Positions 59,553 to 64,000 of a stretch of DNA of 64,000 nt are shown piece after piece. The stretch is taken from assembly GCF_047663525.1 (NCBI RefSeq), contig NC_092621.1, forward strand, positions 11,350,501 through 11,414,500. Reading direction: 5' to 3'. Position 1 is the first letter of the stretch, and the number at the start of each line of letters is the position of its first letter. The stretch is from Anas platyrhynchos. Lineage: Eukaryota > Chordata > Aves > Anseriformes > Anatidae. The notes beneath the pieces were generated by a model that was not told the DNA's origin, did not search any database, and was given only the letters and a program-made list of their open reading frames with translations. The position numbers were made by a program, and so were the translations under genes.

Positions 59553-59895
59553 ATTCATAGAATCACAGAATATCCCAGGTTGGAAGGAACCCACAAAGAT
59601 CACCAAGCCCAGCTCCTGGCTGCACACAGGACCACCCAAAAATCAGTCCATGCATCTGAGAGCCTTGTCCAAATGGTTCTTGAACTCCAGCAGGCTTGAT
59701 GCTATGATTATTTCCCTGGGCAGCCTGTCCCAGTGCCCGAACACCCTCTGAGTGCAGAACCTTTCCCTAACCCCCAGCCTGACCCTCCCCTGTCCCAGCT
59801 CCATGCCGTTCCCTCGGGTCCTGTCGCTGTCCCCAGAGAGCAGAGCTCAGCGCCTGTCCCTCCGCTCCCCTCGTGAGGAAGCTGTAGACCATGAT
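59553..59895 (-). mobile_element. CR1 LINE 3' fragment
   Basis: Minus orientation. The terminal ATTCTGTG/ATTCTATG units lie at about 59553-59570 in complement, followed by 'TCCCAGGTTGGAAGGAACCC' and the CR1 3' UTR ('GGGCAGCCTGTCCCAGTGCC', 'CTGTCGCTGTCCCCAGAGAG'). Its 3' UTR differs from the 8752 and 38687 copies, indicating a different CR1 subfamily. Confidence 0.9.
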
Positions 59896-62280
59896 TCCTA
59901 TGTATTTTTAAAACCTTGGACAGAAGTAAATCACAGAACAGATGCTTAGAAAACCGACCATCATTACTGGGACAAATCGGCATGGTATTTAATTATCACA
60001 GGCATTTGAGCTTCCCCTCCTTCTGTGACAAGCACACAACACTGCTAATGCCAGTGCTTTCTCCATCATTATCCAGCCTTGCTGTAGCTGTTTCATGTGA
60101 CTATACTGGCAATGCTCTGGACCACACTGGCACAAACTCTAAGAAGGTAAAAATACCAACACTTTTCTATCATGGAAATGAATACATGGTACAATACATA
60201 GCTAAACAATGCCATTTTATATGTCACATACTGAAATATACATACAGGGCTGGCTGATACAGTCAGACTTCTGCAAAACCTGTCCCCTTTTGCAGCACCA
60301 CATACCTTAGGAGCACATAAAATGGCACTGAACCCTTGTGTTGAGGCATCTTAACCTCTCTCATAATGTTCTGACTTGCATTGTCAGCAATACAGCTCAG
60401 CTTCCTGTCCTAATAGCAAACCGTTAACTTGCACAACCAGCAAATTACTGATAAATCTAAACATATGCCTGCAGTTAAATCTGTGACAAAGGTATCTCAT
60501 ATTCTGGAGAGCTTCCTAATCGTATGCATACAATCGATGTAAACATGACACAGTGCAGAAGAGGAAAGAAAAAAGGCTTATGTAAGGAGCAATGTTTATG
60601 ATTCATGTAGAAACAAGACTTTTAATCTCCTTTTTAATGATGAAGTAACCTTCTGCTGTAGAATAAATGATTTATTTTATCTTTGTCAGCTGTTCCATTC
60701 TGCAAACTTCACATTTTCAAATGTAGGAAACTTCAAAAATTAATAGCTATTTCTTGATACCTTCTATGTGTCTTTGGATTTTAGGACATCAATTTGAAAT
60801 AGGATTGATGTAGAATGTATTTGAATATAATTAAGCTATGCTGAGCCTCTAAATTGAAACTGTCTTTCACTAGCTTCAGAATATTAATAGACATAGATTT
60901 GCAAAACAGTTTAAGAAAACAATTGTATTAATTAGATGACCATTTCTAATGCTGGTATGTTAAGGCAACATTAAGTGGGAAAGTATGCACTGTGTAGGAC
61001 AAAAATCCCCTGCTGCCAATCTGATAGCTATGAAAAATGATGCACACTACCGTTAGGAGCTTTACACTTGCCAAGTATTATTAGGGTAGCATTTCTTAAA
61101 ATGCAGAAGGTAAACATCAGAAAGCAGTCCAATGAACAACTGGAAACAGTACTATGAACATATATGTACAATTGCAATTTTCATAAATCCAAATGAGAAA
61201 ATGATACAAAATGGGTACAAAATTAACAGATACTTACAGAATTAAGCCTGTTTTTTATTTGGTTGAGAACCTTTGTGGTAACACTATACTACAGATGACA
61301 ATCCTTGGATTTCGTCCCCATCCCCAAAAGATTTGTTACCTGTTTCATTTGAAAAGGTCTGAGAAATACCACACTGAATAAAAAATAATGAAAAACTCTT
61401 GAGAAGATTTACAAAATAATCTATCAGAAGAAATTTGATTTGTAGCCTTTCTGGCTAGAAAACTCTTCAGCTTACAGACTTCAGAGAAAAGAAAGAAAAA
61501 GAATGGAAATTTTGTCTCCCTAAGCACACAATGTACTTAAAAGTCAAAACTATCTCTGTATGTTTTAAAATGTTGTTTTTCCATTCTTAGTTTTTCCAGA
61601 GCCAGTAGTTACCTAGTGAAAACAGCCCATTAAAATGGGCAGGAAAAAAAGGAAGAAACCGAAATTAACTCTTCACCACACAGCGCAAAAATCATGGTCA
61701 CAGCTTTGTATTTAATGTGGAATCACTTTAAGTATACAATATTTTGAAAGATCCAGAAACTGGTTAAGAGATAAAAGCCAGCAGAACAAAAATACAGGAA
61801 AACCAAAATAACATCTTTGACCTTTTTAATCCTAAAGTTAGGGTCCCATGCCTGAATAGACAAGTTTTAGCTTTATGAGGAAAGAAACTTTGGTATGGAG
61901 TTGAACTAGCCACACGAATAGCACCTGTAGCTTTCAAAAATAAATAGTAATGGCTAACTAGACACTATGGCAGCAAGATATCCCCCTCTTAAAAAAAAAA
62001 AAAAGAAAAAAGACTAAGAACAAGCACACACTTGGAAGTTACGCCTCAAGGCGGGACAACAGAAACTAGTGTAATCTTTTTTATTTTTTTACAGGAATTT
62101 TAAAGCACATGCTAATTATTGTATTTCTGATATTGAAATTATTTAAGAAATCTTACTTACAATGAGAATGTTTTCTCTTTATTTGCTTACCACTAATACT
62201 CACTTCTTTTAAAATTGCACTCTGATACTTGAAGAACACTGTATTAACATTTTTCTTTAAGACCACTTCTATTTTCTAAA
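59896..62280. other. Intergenic, CR1 to ZFR 3' end; no gene seen
   Basis: AT-rich unique sequence with short A/T tracts. Part of it could belong to a longer ZFR 3' UTR isoform, but nothing in the sequence decides this. Confidence 0.5.
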
Positions 62281-63928
62281 ATATTTTATTTGCATTCCAT
62301 AGACCCATGCTGTTAGCAGTGGGTGTTGCAAAACAAAAGTATCCCCCTACTCCAAAACTTATTTTATTTAAAAAGGTCAAAGATAAAATCAACCACAAAC
62401 TGGAACAAACGGGTTTTTTTAATAAACTATCAGAAATAACAAATGATAGTTGTGATGCCTGACACTCTCATACAGCCAGTGATTAGATACCGGAATGTTA
62501 GTCTATGTTATCTGTGTGTTTTATGGGTTTGCAACAAAGCGTAATACACATTGAACAGAGTAATTGAAACTTCAGTTTCCAGTGTATAATGAATTTAAGT
62601 CATTTAATAAATTTTAGTTTTTATTCGAGTATTCCACTGTAGTGCTGTGACAACAAATCACACCTGTGTACCAGAGCATACATCAACAGTATGATGTAAC
62701 TTTACTTACACCACTGCTATATTTAGCTTTTTGAAAGAGACATAAGCATACACTATGGCCACATCAAATAATTTTCTGGGTTTTTTCTTTGATAACCTTC
62801 ACTTATAATACTTCACTTTTAAAATTTGAATATCGAAAAAAAATCACAGAAGTTTTATACAGGAATAGCTATAAGGAATAACCTCACAGGCACTGATATG
62901 ACAAACATTTATTTGTTAAGGGCTGAGAGGCATTAATATCATATTGACAAAGTTGTTTGAAAAGAACGACAAACTTTGTCCAAATGGGAAATGCCCGTTT
63001 CTGCTTATACGTTGAGAAAAGAAATTCAGAAAGTTATTTTTTGGCCTTGCTATGTCACAAAGTCAATCATAAGAAGAACTACGCATTTAATCTAAAATTA
63101 TAGTTTTAAAAGCCCTTCTATTAAAAACAAAAACGTCATGCAAAACTTTGATCAATTATGCAGCTGCTTTAAAACTGTTGCAAGACCATACTGTATATAT
63201 TAGCTTTTATACTGCTAATGCACAACTAACGGCAAACTTGATTAGATTAACACAAATTTGTCTTAATTACACCGTTATATCACACTAAGAAGACAAATGC
63301 CACAAGATTGGCAAAAACATTTAATTCTGAGCACTCAAATGGCAGGATAATTGTGTTGTAACCCCTTCACATTTAGGAAAAAAAACCATAATCCTGCAGT
63401 CTCACTTTACAAAAAAAAGAAAAGTTCTGTGAAATATTAATTGGGAGGGGAACAGTTTATACTATCTAACACAAAGTAACTTATACAACTAGTGTCAAGG
63501 GCAAACAAAAAAACTTCTAAATAAAATGTCAAAATACACACAGCAACAGAAGCACAAACGCTGCATTAAATACAGTCAAGGTAAGACAACACACTTCTTA
63601 ATTAAAAAAAGGACAAAAAAAGAAGAAAAGTTACTAAAGTTAGCAACACATTTAAAGAAAATGCAATGAAAGTAAAAACCTCAAACTATTTTTTTTTTTC
63701 CAAGGACAGAGTTTCCATTTGTAGTCTTTCCATCCATAATTTGTCTGATATGGCACATCCATTACCATGTTCAGAATCTCAAAGAAGAGCTAGGTTGTTC
63801 TCTTCCAAATCTAATCCCCAAGTTAGTTTTGGATGTTTTAAACAGACATTATTATGAATGAAGTAAAAGCAAGGCAACAAATGGACTTTTTATCACCTTC
63901 AATCCTAGAATAAAATGACAAACTTTTT
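62281..63928 (-). other. ZFR: Probable ZFR 3' UTR
   Basis: AT-rich sequence following the ZFR stop. Minus-strand AATAAA signals occur at 62908-62913, 62364-62369 and 62285-62290. The last two would give a 3' UTR of about 1.6 kb, close to the human length. The actual end needs transcript data. Confidence 0.5.
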
Positions 63929-64000
63929 TTAAAAGTTATCATAATCTTTTTTGTCTTTTTTTCCCTCTGCTTCAAATCCATCAACCCCATCACTGTCCCT
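63929..64000 (-). CDS. ZFR: ZFR last coding exon, C-terminus (partial)
   Basis: From the right edge the minus strand reads RDSDGVDGFEAEGKKDKKDY, then DNF and TAA (63929-63931): 23 residues matching the C-terminus of human ZFR. Known: ZFR (zinc finger RNA-binding protein, about 1074 residues in human) has three C2H2-type zinc fingers and a C-terminal DZF domain that dimerises with ILF2. It is a mainly nuclear RNA-binding protein affecting splicing and ADAR editing. This tail lies beyond the DZF domain and is acidic/lysine-rich. No acceptor is visible before the edge, so the exon continues outside the window. MTMR12 lies about 12.9 kb downstream in the same orientation, as in human. Confidence 0.93.
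   Translation of the reverse strand, partial: RDSDGVDGFEAEGKKDKKDYDNF

Noticed and set aside
1-64000. CRISPR array, operon, prophage or tRNA/rRNA genes
   Set aside because: No spaced direct-repeat array, prokaryotic gene packing, or tRNA/rRNA signature was seen; gene structure is clearly spliced vertebrate.

Overview
The window is vertebrate nuclear DNA, most likely from a bird. It has large introns with canonical GT/AG boundaries, two CpG-island promoters and sparse interspersed repeats. The recognisable repeats are almost all CR1 LINE fragments, several ending in the (ATTCTRTG)n tail typical of CR1. The species cannot be named from sequence alone. The order GOLPH3 - MTMR12 - ZFR, all transcribed from the minus strand, matches human 5p13, which corresponds to the avian Z chromosome.

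Layout. (1) Positions 1-1090 hold the 5' end of GOLPH3 (minus): coding exon 1 at 274-489, the start of intron 1 to its left, and a CpG-island promoter to its right. (2) About 1090-17680 is intergenic: AT-rich, with two clear CR1 copies (8752-9710 minus, 11440-12378 plus), one doubtful ancient LINE relic, microsatellites and poly-A/T tracts. (3) Positions 17680-51045 are MTMR12 (minus). All 16 coding exons could be read out and joined in frame (2226 nt, 741 residues plus stop), with a probable 2-kb 3' UTR on the left and a CpG-island promoter at about 50840-51420. Its introns hold a well-preserved CR1 (intron 4), an old CR1 (intron 6), and a CR1 tail plus a very old L3/CR1-like relic (intron 11). 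(4) About 51430-62280 is intergenic, with an (AT)n tract, a CR1 at 59553-59895 and a possible CTCF site. (5) About 62280-64000 is the 3' end of ZFR (minus): 23 C-terminal codons plus stop at 63929-64000, and a probable 3' UTR.

Function. The three genes are unrelated neighbours, not an operon. GOLPH3 is a Golgi PI4P-binding adaptor. MTMR12 is a catalytically dead myotubularin that partners active PI3P/PI(3,5)P2 phosphatases. ZFR is a zinc-finger, dsRNA-binding nuclear protein. I found no CRISPR array, tRNA, rRNA or undescribed gene system. The most notable local signals are a GGGGGGTTT array with strong G-quadruplex potential starting five bases into GOLPH3 intron 1, the dead catalytic loop of MTMR12 split by an intron at the substituted cysteine codon, and an internally deleted CR1.
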